Shown: one piece after another, positions 1 to 9,292 of the stretch
Layout: every line of letters starts with the position of its first letter
How positions within the stretch are numbered: the stretch's first letter is position 1
From: Pelobacter propionicus DSM 2379
GTDB taxonomy: Bacteria > Desulfobacterota > Desulfuromonadia > Geobacterales > Pseudopelobacteraceae
Direction of reading: 5' to 3'
Assembly: GCF_000015045.1 (NCBI RefSeq)
Contig: NC_008607.1
Location: 1-64,000, forward strand
DNA: 64,000 nt
The notes under the pieces: generated by a model
What the model saw: the letters and a program-made list of their open reading frames with translations, nothing else
Database searches by the model: none
Told to the model about the DNA's origin: nothing
Made by a program: the position numbers and the translations under genes

Positions 1-44
1 TTTCTTTTTAGGACACAGTTCGTGTTACATGCAAAGGAAAGTCG

Positions 45-1586
45 ATGAAACAGCAAAACAATATTCAGACCAAACGTAGCAGCTTTACTCCTACGCAAGA
101 GCAGCAAGATACAATCAACAAGGCTGTCTCCATGTCGCCTGCCGAGACTCTTTTTATTACTGCATTTGCGGGTGCTGCCAAAACCAGCACATTGGTTATG
201 ATTGCAGAAGCCGTTGCGACTTCCAAGATGCTGTATCTCGCGTTTAACAAGGCGATCGTCAATGAGGCCCAGAAACGGTTCCCGAGCAACGTCGAAGTTA
301 GGACTACACATTCTCTGGCGTTCCGTTTCACAGCAAAGGGCAAAAAAGTGAGAGTCAGTAATTATCGTGCAGCAGAAATCGCCAGCGAACTGGATATTGA
401 GTACGAGAAAGCTGTTCAGGTCCTTTCACTGTTCGATCATTACTGCAACAGCGCTTTGCCCAGTATTTCAAAGATCGCAGCAGACGAAGAAATACTGAAA
501 TTGGTTAAAACAATTTATGATCGGATGCAATCCGGAGCAATGGAGATTACCCACTCTTGGTATCTAAAGGAATTTCAACTTTTATTGGTTTCGGGTGCAA
601 TTAAGATCAGTGGTTATCATTACTGCCTTCTTGATGAGGCGCAAGATGTGAACCCTGTAACGCTATCAATCTTCACCCATTTACCGGGGAGGCGCATTGC
701 TGTCGGGGACAAACACCAGAAGATATATGGTTTCCGTGGGGCAATCGATGCAATGGTTGGTGAAGAGAAAGTAAAATCTACTCCCGGCACGTCTATTATG
801 CGTCTTACAACTACATTTCGGTGCCAGCAACACATTGTAGATCACGCCAACTGGATACTTGGCACATTCAAAGGCGAGAAAACACAGATAATAAGCGCAA
901 ACAACAGTCATCCTACCAAGGAGTCAATGGCCGTTATCACCCGGACAAACTCAGCCCTTATCGAGTACATTGACGACATTGATGAGTTCAACCTCACTCG
1001 CACTCCGGAGCTACTGTTTGACTGCCTGCTTTCACTTCTGAATTGGAAATACGGGCGTCATGGCGAGATATCCAAGGCATTTAAGTTTCTAACCTTCTTT
1101 AGCAATATGGCTGAAATCAACAACTATGTTGAGCAGTCGAATGACCAAGAATTGGCGCAGGGTTTGAAATTGCTGGAAAAATACGACAACGCGGAGTGGG
1201 CTAATCGCGGATTCCGTGCCGGTGCAAAGATTCGCAAACTCTATGAAAAGGCTCGCATCCAATATAATCAAAACGGTCTTGCCAAGGTAACTCTTACCAC
1301 GGCACATAGTTGCAAAGGCCTGGAATTCGATACAGCCATACTGGGGAGCGATTTTCCGAACCTTGGGGAGATCATTGCGAAGCTACGCAAAGATAAGGTA
1401 ATAACTTCACCCGACGACTTTTTGCTCAGCAAGAAACAGGAAGTTGTGGCAGCTCGCGAGGAATGCAATCTCTATTATGTCGCCGTTACCCGAGCAAAAT
1501 ACGAACTACAGGACCGCACCCCCACCTTTGATCTGTATGCCGATCACATGACGATCGATGACATTTTCAGCCAGATAAGCGTATGA
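45..1586 (+). CDS. SF1 (UvrD/Rep-like) DNA helicase
   Basis: This is an ATP-dependent superfamily 1A helicase that probably unwinds DNA in repair or replication of the element. A degenerate Walker A loop, FAGAAKTS, lies at about residues 41-48. Walker B is DEAQD near residue 197, followed by the VGDKHQKIYGFRGA motif III region. Motif V (TTAHSCKGLEFD) is near residue 420 and motif VI (YVAVTRAK) near residue 480. At 513 aa it is shorter than UvrD and Rep (about 700 aa) and closer in size to Fbh1-like or plasmid helicases. The loop has alanine where most SF1 enzymes have glycine (GAAKT rather than GTGKT). Its stop overlaps the start of the PRTRC protein A gene, so the two are probably co-translated. 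The helicase assignment is firm; the precise role is not known. Confidence 0.9.
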   Translation: MKQQNNIQTKRSSFTPTQEQQDTINKAVSMSPAETLFITAFAGAAKTSTLVMIAEAVATSKMLYLAFNKAIVNEAQKRFPSNVEVRTTHSLAFRFTAKGKKVRVSNYRAAEIASELDIEYEKAVQVLSLFDHYCNSALPSISKIAADEEILKLVKTIYDRMQSGAMEITHSWYLKEFQLLLVSGAIKISGYHYCLLDEAQDVNPVTLSIFTHLPGRRIAVGDKHQKIYGFRGAIDAMVGEEKVKSTPGTSIMRLTTTFRCQQHIVDHANWILGTFKGEKTQIISANNSHPTKESMAVITRTNSALIEYIDDIDEFNLTRTPELLFDCLLSLLNWKYGRHGEISKAFKFLTFFSNMAEINNYVEQSNDQELAQGLKLLEKYDNAEWANRGFRAGAKIRKLYEKARIQYNQNGLAKVTLTTAHSCKGLEFDTAILGSDFPNLGEIIAKLRKDKVITSPDDFLLSKKQEVVAAREECNLYYVAVTRAKYELQDRTPTFDLYADHMTIDDIFSQISV

Positions 1587-2209
1587 ATACGCCCATGGAC
1601 GCAATTCTTCAGGAGCAATTTCCAACAGTGATGGTGCCGCGGTACGGAGACTTCGTGCCGCTGGCGCACAATGGCAGGCGATTCCTGTCCGCATCGGACG
1701 GCCTCTGGCTGGAAGAGAAAAATCAATGGTTGCACATCCTGTGGCCACTGGCTCTCCAGAATCAGGTCGCAATGCCTTATGGCTCCCTGCAAAAAAAGGT
1801 CGATTTTCTGTACGGAGAGTTTCCGGTGGACATGATCACTAGATTCATGGTCGAAGCAAAGGAACGGTTTCCACTCGAATGTGCTGCATGGTTCACCTGG
1901 GACACATATCTCAAGCGATTCAATTACTATTCCCTGCATGCCCGACAAGCGAGTTTGGATAACCTTGACTACGCGTGTCCCGTGCTGCCAGAAACAGAAT
2001 GTTTGGTGTGTGACATACATTCCCATGGACGACATCCGGCTGTTTTTTCGCCGGAAGACAACAATGATGACAGAGGTGAAACCAAAATAGCAGTCGTGCT
2101 AGGACGTATAAATTCTTCTCCTTCGATTGCGTTCCGCCTGTGCGTAGCAGGACTGAAGATACCAATTAAATACAATCTGGCAAAATTGCCTTTTCTGGAG
2201 GAAACATGA
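1583..2209 (+). CDS. PRTRC system protein A-like JAMM/MPN-fold protein
   Basis: The protein matches what I know of PRTRC system protein A, a component of the ParB-related/ThiF-related cassette found on large plasmids. A JAMM-type zinc signature is visible: IHSHG near residues 145-149, then FSPEDNNDD about ten residues later (HxH...SxxD). JAMM proteins are isopeptidases or deconjugases, and in PRTRC cassettes a ThiF/E1-like partner is normally present. No ThiF, ParB or other PRTRC protein is visible in this window; they may lie upstream of base 1. The start overlaps the helicase stop and the end overlaps the RHH gene (ATGA), so the three genes form one translation unit. The peptidase activity and substrate are unknown. 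Confidence 0.7.
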   Translation: MNTPMDAILQEQFPTVMVPRYGDFVPLAHNGRRFLSASDGLWLEEKNQWLHILWPLALQNQVAMPYGSLQKKVDFLYGEFPVDMITRFMVEAKERFPLECAAWFTWDTYLKRFNYYSLHARQASLDNLDYACPVLPETECLVCDIHSHGRHPAVFSPEDNNDDRGETKIAVVLGRINSSPSIAFRLCVAGLKIPIKYNLAKLPFLEET

Positions 2210-2424
2210 AAAACAGAGGAAGACCCAAAATTACGCTAGAAGAATTAAAGACATGTCGCATATCAGTTGGTATGACAAAGGACCAACATGAAAAATACGC
2301 AGCATTTGCAAAAATCTACAATATACCAGTGGCTGAACTTATCCGAATAGCAACCGATGAATTCATAAAAACCCGTACCGGAAAAACAAAAAAAACACTC
2401 ATAGCGCAAATGGAAACTGATTAA
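2206..2424 (+). CDS. Small ribbon-helix-helix (CopG/Arc-like) DNA-binding protein
   Basis: This 72-aa basic protein has the pattern of a plasmid ribbon-helix-helix regulator: a short beta segment (KTCRISVGMTKDQ) followed by two helices (HEKYAAFAKIYN, then VAELIRIATDEFIKTR). Proteins of this type act as dimeric repressors of plasmid operons, partition loci or toxin genes. Its ATG overlaps the previous stop as ATGA, so it is co-translated with the PRTRC A-like gene and may autoregulate that operon. The 222 bp after it show no convincing gene and separate this operon from the protease gene. The target is unknown. Confidence 0.6.
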   Translation: MKNRGRPKITLEELKTCRISVGMTKDQHEKYAAFAKIYNIPVAELIRIATDEFIKTRTGKTKKTLIAQMETD

Positions 2425-2646
2425 ACACAGCAAGTAGATAATGTATCAGTAGCCTTGATCTTAAAATTATAATATGCATTCCGGGATAGGTGGTTTCGCG
2501 GTTCGGATGATGGTGATGGATAGAGAGGCCACAGAATGCTCAGAAAGACCTGCTCAATGTAGTTGTGTGGTCAGGAGAGCAAAGCTTCCTTGAAGCCAAG
2601 CATTTGCTTTGTAGCCGGTTAAAGAAGGTTATCAGGAGGATTCATT

Positions 2647-3624
2647 ATGATGATGTCGCTTTTTGCACTTGCGATACTGATTTTACTCCATGAGGCTGGG
2701 CACTTTTTCGCAGCAAGGTGGTTTCATATTTCGGTCCCTGAATTTTCAATCGGGTTTGGTGCTCGGGTTTTTGGGTGGAAAAGGAATGGCACCACCTACA
2801 ACCTACGTGCAATCCCCCTTGGTGGCTACATAAAGACAGATGACTTGTCAGGAAGACCAGTACGACAGAGAGTCCTGGTAGCCTTGGCTGGGCCTGCAGC
2901 AAATCTCCTGTTCGCATACCTGGTGTTCACGTTTACTTCTTTTGTCGGAGTTCCCCAGCTCACTACCAGGATTGGAACCGTCTTTACCGGTCATCCAGCT
3001 GCCTCGGCAGGTATACAGCCAGGTGACAGAGTAATAAGCGTCAACGGAACACACGTGACTACCTGGACAGAGATGATCACATTGATCGACCAGGGCCGCG
3101 ATAGAGAGGTAAAACTCACAGTCGAAACAGAACAAAGAGACAGATCCATATCCCTGAAGCCTGAGATCCGGGAGGGCAGGGGAGTGATCGGGGTAAAAGC
3201 GGACGGTGAGTCAACTTCGACCAGTTCTGGCGCTAATGCGCCCCAGGAGGGATGGCGATTGACGTGGAGTAATCTGAAGTCTTCCTCCGGAATGTTCCTG
3301 AGCCTGGTCTCCTTCCAAAACTTCAATAAGCTGGGCGGTCCTTTATACATCGCAAAGGCTGGCGCCGAACAAAGTCACCTTGGGATGATACCACTACTGT
3401 ATTTCATGGCTATCATAAGCTCAAATCTCGTGACGCTGAATCTTTTGCCGATACCCATACTAGATGGTGGCCTTGTGCTTCTGGCAGCCTGGGAGGGCAT
3501 ATTTCGAAAGCCATTTAATGCGACATTCACACGGGTTTTAACAGGTCTCAGCCTTGGCTTGATGGTCTCTCTGGCGCTGTTTGCGCTGATCAACGATATT
3601 GCAAGAATGATAAAACCAAGTTAA
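2647..3624 (+). CDS. RseP-like M50 site-2 membrane metalloprotease
   Basis: This is an intramembrane zinc protease of the M50 family, which cleaves transmembrane segments of regulators such as anti-sigma factors. HEAGH lies at residues 15-19 in the first membrane segment. A single PDZ-like domain (GIQPGDRVISVNG region, about residues 115-185) follows. The second zinc-ligand motif, LPIPILDGG, sits near residue 270 in a late membrane helix. At 325 aa with one PDZ it is shorter than E. coli RseP (about 450 aa, two PDZ). A strong ribosome site (AGGAGG) precedes the ATG. It stands alone between the PRTRC-type trio and the signalling operon, so its substrate cannot be inferred. The chromosome normally carries a housekeeping RseP, so this may be an accessory copy. 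Confidence 0.88.
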   Translation: MMMSLFALAILILLHEAGHFFAARWFHISVPEFSIGFGARVFGWKRNGTTYNLRAIPLGGYIKTDDLSGRPVRQRVLVALAGPAANLLFAYLVFTFTSFVGVPQLTTRIGTVFTGHPAASAGIQPGDRVISVNGTHVTTWTEMITLIDQGRDREVKLTVETEQRDRSISLKPEIREGRGVIGVKADGESTSTSSGANAPQEGWRLTWSNLKSSSGMFLSLVSFQNFNKLGGPLYIAKAGAEQSHLGMIPLLYFMAIISSNLVTLNLLPIPILDGGLVLLAAWEGIFRKPFNATFTRVLTGLSLGLMVSLALFALINDIARMIKPS

Positions 3625-3685
3625 ATTACTCCGTCTAACCATATGTTATAGCAAGGCACTACAATATAAAGGAAACTTATTATAA

Positions 3686-4102
3686 ATGATCCTAAAACCA
3701 ATTACTGTGTTGATTGTTGAAGACGAACCAGGACACGCGAAATTGGCATTGAAATACTTTTCAAAGCTTGAAGACGTAACATCGCTAACCTTTTCTACCG
3801 GCAGGAAGGCACTGGAATATCTTGCCGATAAAGAAGTCGTAGAGTTGAGGCATCACGTAGTGGTTCTTGATTTGAATATGCCAGGCATGGACGGGCAACA
3901 AGTACTTGAGAATATAAAGAAAAGCGAAAAACTAGCTATAGTTCCTGTAATAGTACTTTCTTCAACAGATAGTGAAGAAGAAATATCAAAATGCTATGCA
4001 AGTGGAGCGAACCTGTATTTAGTCAAACAGATGGATTATGCCGAGTACAAGAATACATTGTTTTACATAAGCGAGTATATACAGATGTATAGGCGGACAT
4101 AA
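3686..4102 (+). CDS. Single-domain response regulator (Rcp1/CheY-like)
   Basis: This is a stand-alone receiver domain. The acidic pair is in VLIVEDEPGH near the N-terminus and the phosphoacceptor aspartate is in VVVLDLNMPGMDG at about residue 61. A conserved threonine/serine is in VIVLSSTDS and the lysine in LVKQ near residue 112. There is no output domain, so it must act by protein contact or phosphorelay. The sequence style is like the Rcp1-type regulators that pair with PAS or phytochrome kinases. It is the first gene of a five-gene unit; the next gene starts one base after its stop. Base composition is AT-rich compared with the copper region downstream. Confidence 0.9.
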   Translation: MILKPITVLIVEDEPGHAKLALKYFSKLEDVTSLTFSTGRKALEYLADKEVVELRHHVVVLDLNMPGMDGQQVLENIKKSEKLAIVPVIVLSSTDSEEEISKCYASGANLYLVKQMDYAEYKNTLFYISEYIQMYRRT

Positions 4103-4103
4103 T

Positions 4104-5189
4104 ATGTACACATCGACAGACAATAATACACCAATGATTATAGCCTCAAAAGAAGGTATTATATTAGAAACCAATGAGGCTGTTGAAAAACACCTTGGTT
4201 ATAAGACAGAAACGCTGACCGGAAAACACATTGAATCGGTACTAAAAAACATTGACTTAAATGCATGCTTCTCTGAAGTAACCATAAACTGTTCGTCTGG
4301 ATCACGATTATGTTTATTAGCAGTTGTTTCAACCGTTGTTGATAACAACTATAACACAGTTAAATACATAGTAAGATTCACAGACGTAGAAAAACTGCCA
4401 ACAATGGCGAAGCGCATTGCTGAGGAAAGAGCAAAAGTCGGGGCTACGAAAGCAGAACTACAAATGTTTGTGTCCTGTATTTCACACGACCTCAGATCAC
4501 CACTTGTCAGTATAGAGGGTTTTATTGTAGAGCTTGAAGAGTTGCTAAACGATATGAGGGAGCATACCAGCACAACGTGCGAACAAAATAAAGAATGCAA
4601 GAAAACCTTCGATGATATCTTTGATAATATGAATGAGGCAATAGGCTTTGTTGACACAAGTGTGACTCGCCTTAAACGCTTAGTGAACATTGTCGTCGAT
4701 CTTCATAAAAATAGTGAAAGGAAGCTTAATAACAAGTCAATTGATATAAAGTCTATACTGAATATGCTGATATCATCGATGCAGCATCAAATCGATAAGG
4801 CAAACTGCATTATAAGGCTAAATGAGCAAATGCCACATCTAAATGCTGATCCATCAGTGATTGAAAGGATCTTTGCTAATATACTCGACAATGCGATTAA
4901 ATACCTAGATCCGTCTCGACCCGGACAAATAGATATTGACTATTATATAAAAGATCAAAAAGTTATATTTACTATTAAAGATAACGGAATAGGAATAAGC
5001 GAAAAAAGCAGAAAATACGTATTTCAGCCATTCAGAAGAGCAACAGATAGAGATATTCCTGGCGACGGAGTTGGGATGCCTATGGTTAAATCACTTATTG
5101 ATTTATATAATGGCGAAATATGGTTTAATTCAAAGGAACAACGTGGAACCACTTTCTATTTGTCTTTCCCAACGGCGATGCTTGCCTGA
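4104..5189 (+). CDS. PAS-domain histidine kinase, cytoplasmic
   Basis: An N-terminal PAS domain (about residues 5-100, ETNEAVEKHLGY region) is followed by a HisKA dimerisation domain with the phosphoacceptor histidine in SCISHDLRSP (about residue 129). A HATPase_c domain follows, with N box ERIFANILDNAIKY, G1 DNGIGIS and G2 GDGVGMPMVKSL. No membrane segment is evident, so it senses a cytoplasmic cue or is driven by protein contact. It is the likely partner of the receiver protein encoded one base upstream. Its stop codon overlaps the ATG of the YfiR-like gene, which ties it to the envelope-sensing genes that follow. Confidence 0.9.
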   Translation: MYTSTDNNTPMIIASKEGIILETNEAVEKHLGYKTETLTGKHIESVLKNIDLNACFSEVTINCSSGSRLCLLAVVSTVVDNNYNTVKYIVRFTDVEKLPTMAKRIAEERAKVGATKAELQMFVSCISHDLRSPLVSIEGFIVELEELLNDMREHTSTTCEQNKECKKTFDDIFDNMNEAIGFVDTSVTRLKRLVNIVVDLHKNSERKLNNKSIDIKSILNMLISSMQHQIDKANCIIRLNEQMPHLNADPSVIERIFANILDNAIKYLDPSRPGQIDIDYYIKDQKVIFTIKDNGIGISEKSRKYVFQPFRRATDRDIPGDGVGMPMVKSLIDLYNGEIWFNSKEQRGTTFYLSFPTAMLA

Positions 5190-5722
5190 TGAGTACAAGG
5201 CCGACGTTTATTGGGCTTACAGTGTTTGCCATAATGGTTATTGGCACACTTGTGACGGCAACATCTCTGCCGAATGAAACAACAACGTATAGCATTAAAG
5301 CCGCATTTTTAGTTAATATGCTTGGTTTTATAGAAATTTCCCCCAGACCTTTATCAAAACCCTTGATCTGCACAATTACCTCAGAAGAAATCAACCAGAA
5401 CATAAAAAACTACTTATTAGCTAACAACTTGGTTGAGCGTGTTGGCGTTAAAAACATTAGCTACAATAGATCGCTCGACCAATGCTGGACTTTATACATA
5501 GAGAACAATCAGGTACGTGGCTCAGGTTTCATGCTTGCAGAAGCAAGAAATAAAGGAATCCTGAGTATTGTCGGAGAAAACTATATTGGCTCTGGCAGCA
5601 TGGTCTATCTTCACTTTATAGATAAAAAGCTTCGTTTTGATTTTGATAAAAACCTTGTTGATGCAGCAAAGATAAAAATAGATGCCCGTTTGCTTAATTT
5701 GGCACGGAAGGTCTACAAATGA
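5189..5722 (+). CDS. YfiR-like (DUF4154) periplasmic protein
   Basis: An N-terminal hydrophobic segment (GLTVFAIMVIGTLVTATS) looks like a signal peptide. The mature part has the DUF4154 pattern: YSIKAAFLVNMLGFIE near the start and LRFDFDKNLVDAAKIKI...LLNLARKVY at the end. In Pseudomonas, YfiR is a periplasmic repressor of the CHASE8-HAMP-GGDEF protein YfiN and is released by an outer-membrane partner. Here the next gene encodes a CHASE8-like/HAMP protein with a kinase output and the gene after that an outer-membrane receptor. An analogous relay is therefore likely, but this is inference. The gene overlaps both neighbours (ATGA at its 3' end). Confidence 0.8.
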   Translation: MSTRPTFIGLTVFAIMVIGTLVTATSLPNETTTYSIKAAFLVNMLGFIEISPRPLSKPLICTITSEEINQNIKNYLLANNLVERVGVKNISYNRSLDQCWTLYIENNQVRGSGFMLAEARNKGILSIVGENYIGSGSMVYLHFIDKKLRFDFDKNLVDAAKIKIDARLLNLARKVYK

Positions 5723-7272
5723 CATCTACGGTATTCAACAACATGCCTTTGGCTGGTAAGCTTCAAAGGTTGCTAGTTAAGTCAATATTCATTTGCTGCT
5801 GTGTTATTGCAATATCACAGTGTTTATCGCTTGCTTATACTTTCAATAAAGAATTCGATACTTCAGCACGTAAAACTGCTGACATAATTGCTAGGAACAT
5901 CGAGCCGACACTCAATTTCGGAGACATAGATACTGCAACTAAATTCCTTCAATCACTTTCAGTAGATGACACTATCGAGGCAGCTGCTGTATACGATAAT
6001 AATGGTGAGCTATTTGCACTATACTCTAATAAAGCAGGACAGGTACCAAGCTACAACAAAAACATTGATATTGGTACAAGCATAATTAGGCAAGAAATAC
6101 ACAAGAGGATAATATCAACGAACACATTAAGACAGGGTGAAAAGCTTGGAACAATATATATAAAATACAAGCCATCAGTTCTTTACTTATCTCTTTTAAC
6201 ATCAATATCGTTTCTTGCTATAGCTTTTGTGATAGCTTATGTTGCTGGAAAGTATTTAATACGAACACATATCCCAACAATCACCAAGCCAATTGAGAAA
6301 CTTACTGAAACCGCAACAATCATTGCCAATAAAAAGCAATACGACATTCGGATACCGGTAAGCTACTGTGATGAAATTGGCCGTATGACTGACAGCTTCA
6401 ACGAGATGCTTGAACAGATCAATCAAAGAGACATGGAACTGGTTGCAATTCAAGAGGATCTCGAGAATCAGGTTGTTTTACGAACTCGGCAATTAGCCGA
6501 ACAGACTGAAGAGCTAAAAAAACTCAATACCGATCTGCAGCATTTTGTAGCAATCATGAGACATGACTTGCGCGCACCAATGCTTAATTTGACTATATAT
6601 CTGAGCGATATAAAAGAAAAAACACATAAACTAGCAAAGTTCATATACAGCAACAGAAATACTATGTCGCAAAACGACAATGATATTATTGAAAAAATAA
6701 CCGTCGACATTGAATATGGAATTGAAATAAACGTCAAAGCCATACAAACAATAAACAATATATTCAACGCTGTCATGGAAATAACAGCTATAAGCAAACT
6801 GAAAGTTGATTGCAAACCATTTAACCCATACTTTACAATAAAGTGCTTAGTAGACACGTATAAGGAAAAAGCGGATGCAAATAATGTCAATGTTAAATTA
6901 TTAGATATGCCTCTTATCATTGTAACAGACCGTAAAATATTGAGTAAAATACTCGCTTGTTTGCTTGATAATGCTATCAAATTCACAGCAAATTCACTGG
7001 TCCGCGAAGTATCAATACGTTGCGAAGAGAGCCTTTACGATTGGAAAATACATGTAGCAGACACTGGGCCCGGGGTGCCTGATTACATGAATAATAGAAT
7101 CTTTGATCTTTTTCGTCGTGGCGACCAAGAAACTCCAGATGATAGCTCTGGATTTGGGCTGGCATATGCGAAAACATTGGCCAGCCGACTGCGTGCAACC
7201 ATTGAATGGAATTCTGTAGAAGGGGAGGGATCCGTGTTTACTGTAGTCATCAGGAAGGCAGCAAATGCATGA
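5719..7272 (+). CDS. Membrane histidine kinase with CHASE8-like sensor and HAMP
   Basis: Membrane segment one is at about residues 20-40. A periplasmic CHASE8-like domain (TADIIARNIEPTLNFGD...) runs to about residue 155. The second membrane segment is followed by a HAMP domain (about residues 175-240, ending DEIGRMTDSFNEM), a short coiled coil, HisKA (FVAIMRHDLRAP, His near 282) and HATPase_c (LACLLDNAIKF, DTGPGVP, SSGFGLAYAK). The sensor half is of the YfiN type but the output is a kinase, not a GGDEF cyclase. It overlaps the YfiR-like gene upstream and the TonB receptor downstream, each by ATGA. The most plausible job is to report the state of the receptor/YfiR pair to the receiver protein of the same operon. 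Confidence 0.88.
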   Translation: MTSTVFNNMPLAGKLQRLLVKSIFICCCVIAISQCLSLAYTFNKEFDTSARKTADIIARNIEPTLNFGDIDTATKFLQSLSVDDTIEAAAVYDNNGELFALYSNKAGQVPSYNKNIDIGTSIIRQEIHKRIISTNTLRQGEKLGTIYIKYKPSVLYLSLLTSISFLAIAFVIAYVAGKYLIRTHIPTITKPIEKLTETATIIANKKQYDIRIPVSYCDEIGRMTDSFNEMLEQINQRDMELVAIQEDLENQVVLRTRQLAEQTEELKKLNTDLQHFVAIMRHDLRAPMLNLTIYLSDIKEKTHKLAKFIYSNRNTMSQNDNDIIEKITVDIEYGIEINVKAIQTINNIFNAVMEITAISKLKVDCKPFNPYFTIKCLVDTYKEKADANNVNVKLLDMPLIIVTDRKILSKILACLLDNAIKFTANSLVREVSIRCEESLYDWKIHVADTGPGVPDYMNNRIFDLFRRGDQETPDDSSGFGLAYAKTLASRLRATIEWNSVEGEGSVFTVVIRKAANA

Positions 7273-9275
7273 GAGTAAGTCTTTTAAGTGCTTCGCTCTT
7301 TCTTTCCTGGATAATCACAAAAACGGCTTTAGGTGCACAAGAGCTATCGACTCAATCCGATTCACAAAAATTGGAAGACCTCCTGAGCATGGAGATATCC
7401 GTGGCGTCCGCCCGGCCATCAATCCCAAGTGAGGCCCCTGCAGTAGTCAGTGTCATCACCCGCGAGGAGATAGAACAGTCAGGAGCTCGCGACCTCGTGG
7501 ATGTATTACGGACTATCCCTGGTTTCGATTTTGCGGTTGATATCTGGGGAGTTGTGGGGCTTGGGTTTCGAGGCCTGTGGGGACATGAAGGGAAAATTAA
7601 ATTGACTGTTGACGGCATGGGTTTCAACGAGATCATGTATGGCAACATTCCTTTTAGTAATCACTTCCCGGTCGAGAACATTGAGCGGATAGAGATTATT
7701 CGCGGCCCGGGGTCATCCAAATACGGAAACTTTGCTGAATTGGCTGTTATCAATATCGTTACACAGATTGGTTCAGAAACTCCAGGCTTGAAGGTGACGT
7801 CCACTACGGGTCTCTACGATGCAGGGTTTGCCAGGGAAAACGTGGCTGCCAGGTATGGCAAAGAGATCGGCTCCGATGGCTACTTTGGTGTTTCCCTTTA
7901 TGGTGGAATGGCCCAGCAAAGCGCAAACACTTACCACGATCCACTGGGGAACTCTTGGGATATGAAGGATAATTCCGATCTCAAGACTCAAAACGCCGAA
8001 CTTGTTTTTCACAAAGGGGACTTTTATGCCGGATTCATCTACGACCATCACAAGATCACATACCGCGATGATTATGGATACGTAATCCCCGAAAATGCTC
8101 ACGTTAGCTTTACTACCTATAACGGGCAGCTTTCTTATAAATCAAGGATCACGGATAATTTATCAATCACCCCGAACTTTTCCTTATCAGTACAACAACC
8201 ATGGAGGAAGACCGATGTTCGAGTTGAACACCCGTCTTATTATGATCCAACCGCATATCAATATCGTTTAGGCCTTAACGTTGATTGGGATATCAACTCA
8301 AATGTCAGTACACTCATCGGAGGCAACTATGAGTGGCAAAAGGCTAGCTATGGAGGAGATGAGTCAAGCCGATATTATCTCTTTTCTGGTGGCGAACAAG
8401 ACGCACGCTTTGACCGATATTCCTTGTACAATGAGTGGTCAGTCAAAACGACTTACGTCAATCTCACTGCTGGGCTTCGAGCAGAGAAGAACACTGGATA
8501 CGATTTCTCTTATGCACCACGAGTCTGCTTGATTAAAACATTCGATGATCTGAGTCTGAAGCTGATCTATAACCATGCTTTTAGAGCGCCAGCTATTGAG
8601 CAACTAACAGATAGTATAAAGACAGGCGTAAAACTGAAAGACGAGACATCAGATAACTATGAGATAGAGGCTTCCTATCGCATCAGCAACACACAAAACA
8701 TCACAGGAAACCTGTTCTATGTGAGAATGCATAACGCCATCGTCTATAATTATGATGATGTTCGAGAGATGGACAACTATATAAATGCGGGACCAGTAGG
8801 ATCAATTGGCGCCGAACTCCAATATCGGATTGTGGATTTTTGGGGCCACATGACACTGAACTATTCCTATTACCGACCAACAGAACGCTCAGCCCACTAT
8901 TACAACATTCCAAACAAAGACAGCATGTTTCTCGGGTTTCCTTCACACAAGGTCACTATCGATGCTGGGTATAAAGTCACGAAGAACTTGAATGTTAATA
9001 CGACACTGATCTTTAACAGTGCCCGTTACGGATTTGACGAAATCGACAGAAATACGGGCACCCCCGTCGTAAATCGTCATAGCCCTGAACTGGTTGCAAA
9101 TCTGTACTTGCTTTATAAGAACGCCTTCTGCAAGGGGTTTGACATTGGATTCGGAATCTATGACATTTTCGCTACGAACCACTCCTATAGCCAACCGTAC
9201 AATGGGGGGCATGCCGCTCTTCCTGGTCCTGGCCGAGAGTACGTCCTCCGGCTTTCGTATATCCCACCAATCTGA
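7269..9275 (+). CDS. TonB-dependent outer-membrane receptor
   Basis: This is an outer-membrane beta-barrel receptor for energised uptake or signalling. After a signal peptide (VSLLSASLFLSWIITKTALGA) comes a plug domain with PAVVSVITREEIEQSGARD and IERIEIIRGPGSSKYGNFAE. A long barrel with alternating aromatic strands follows and ends in LRLSYIPPI. I chose the ATG at 7269 because it overlaps the kinase stop (ATGA) and starts a signal peptide; a longer reading from 7206 would add 21 residues with no signal sequence. The ligand cannot be read from sequence. Its place after the YfiR-like and CHASE8 kinase genes suggests a sensory receptor. It is the last gene of the operon. Confidence 0.9.
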   Translation: MRVSLLSASLFLSWIITKTALGAQELSTQSDSQKLEDLLSMEISVASARPSIPSEAPAVVSVITREEIEQSGARDLVDVLRTIPGFDFAVDIWGVVGLGFRGLWGHEGKIKLTVDGMGFNEIMYGNIPFSNHFPVENIERIEIIRGPGSSKYGNFAELAVINIVTQIGSETPGLKVTSTTGLYDAGFARENVAARYGKEIGSDGYFGVSLYGGMAQQSANTYHDPLGNSWDMKDNSDLKTQNAELVFHKGDFYAGFIYDHHKITYRDDYGYVIPENAHVSFTTYNGQLSYKSRITDNLSITPNFSLSVQQPWRKTDVRVEHPSYYDPTAYQYRLGLNVDWDINSNVSTLIGGNYEWQKASYGGDESSRYYLFSGGEQDARFDRYSLYNEWSVKTTYVNLTAGLRAEKNTGYDFSYAPRVCLIKTFDDLSLKLIYNHAFRAPAIEQLTDSIKTGVKLKDETSDNYEIEASYRISNTQNITGNLFYVRMHNAIVYNYDDVREMDNYINAGPVGSIGAELQYRIVDFWGHMTLNYSYYRPTERSAHYYNIPNKDSMFLGFPSHKVTIDAGYKVTKNLNVNTTLIFNSARYGFDEIDRNTGTPVVNRHSPELVANLYLLYKNAFCKGFDIGFGIYDIFATNHSYSQPYNGGHAALPGPGREYVLRLSYIPPI

Positions 9276-9292
9276 AAAACAGGTCAGATAAT

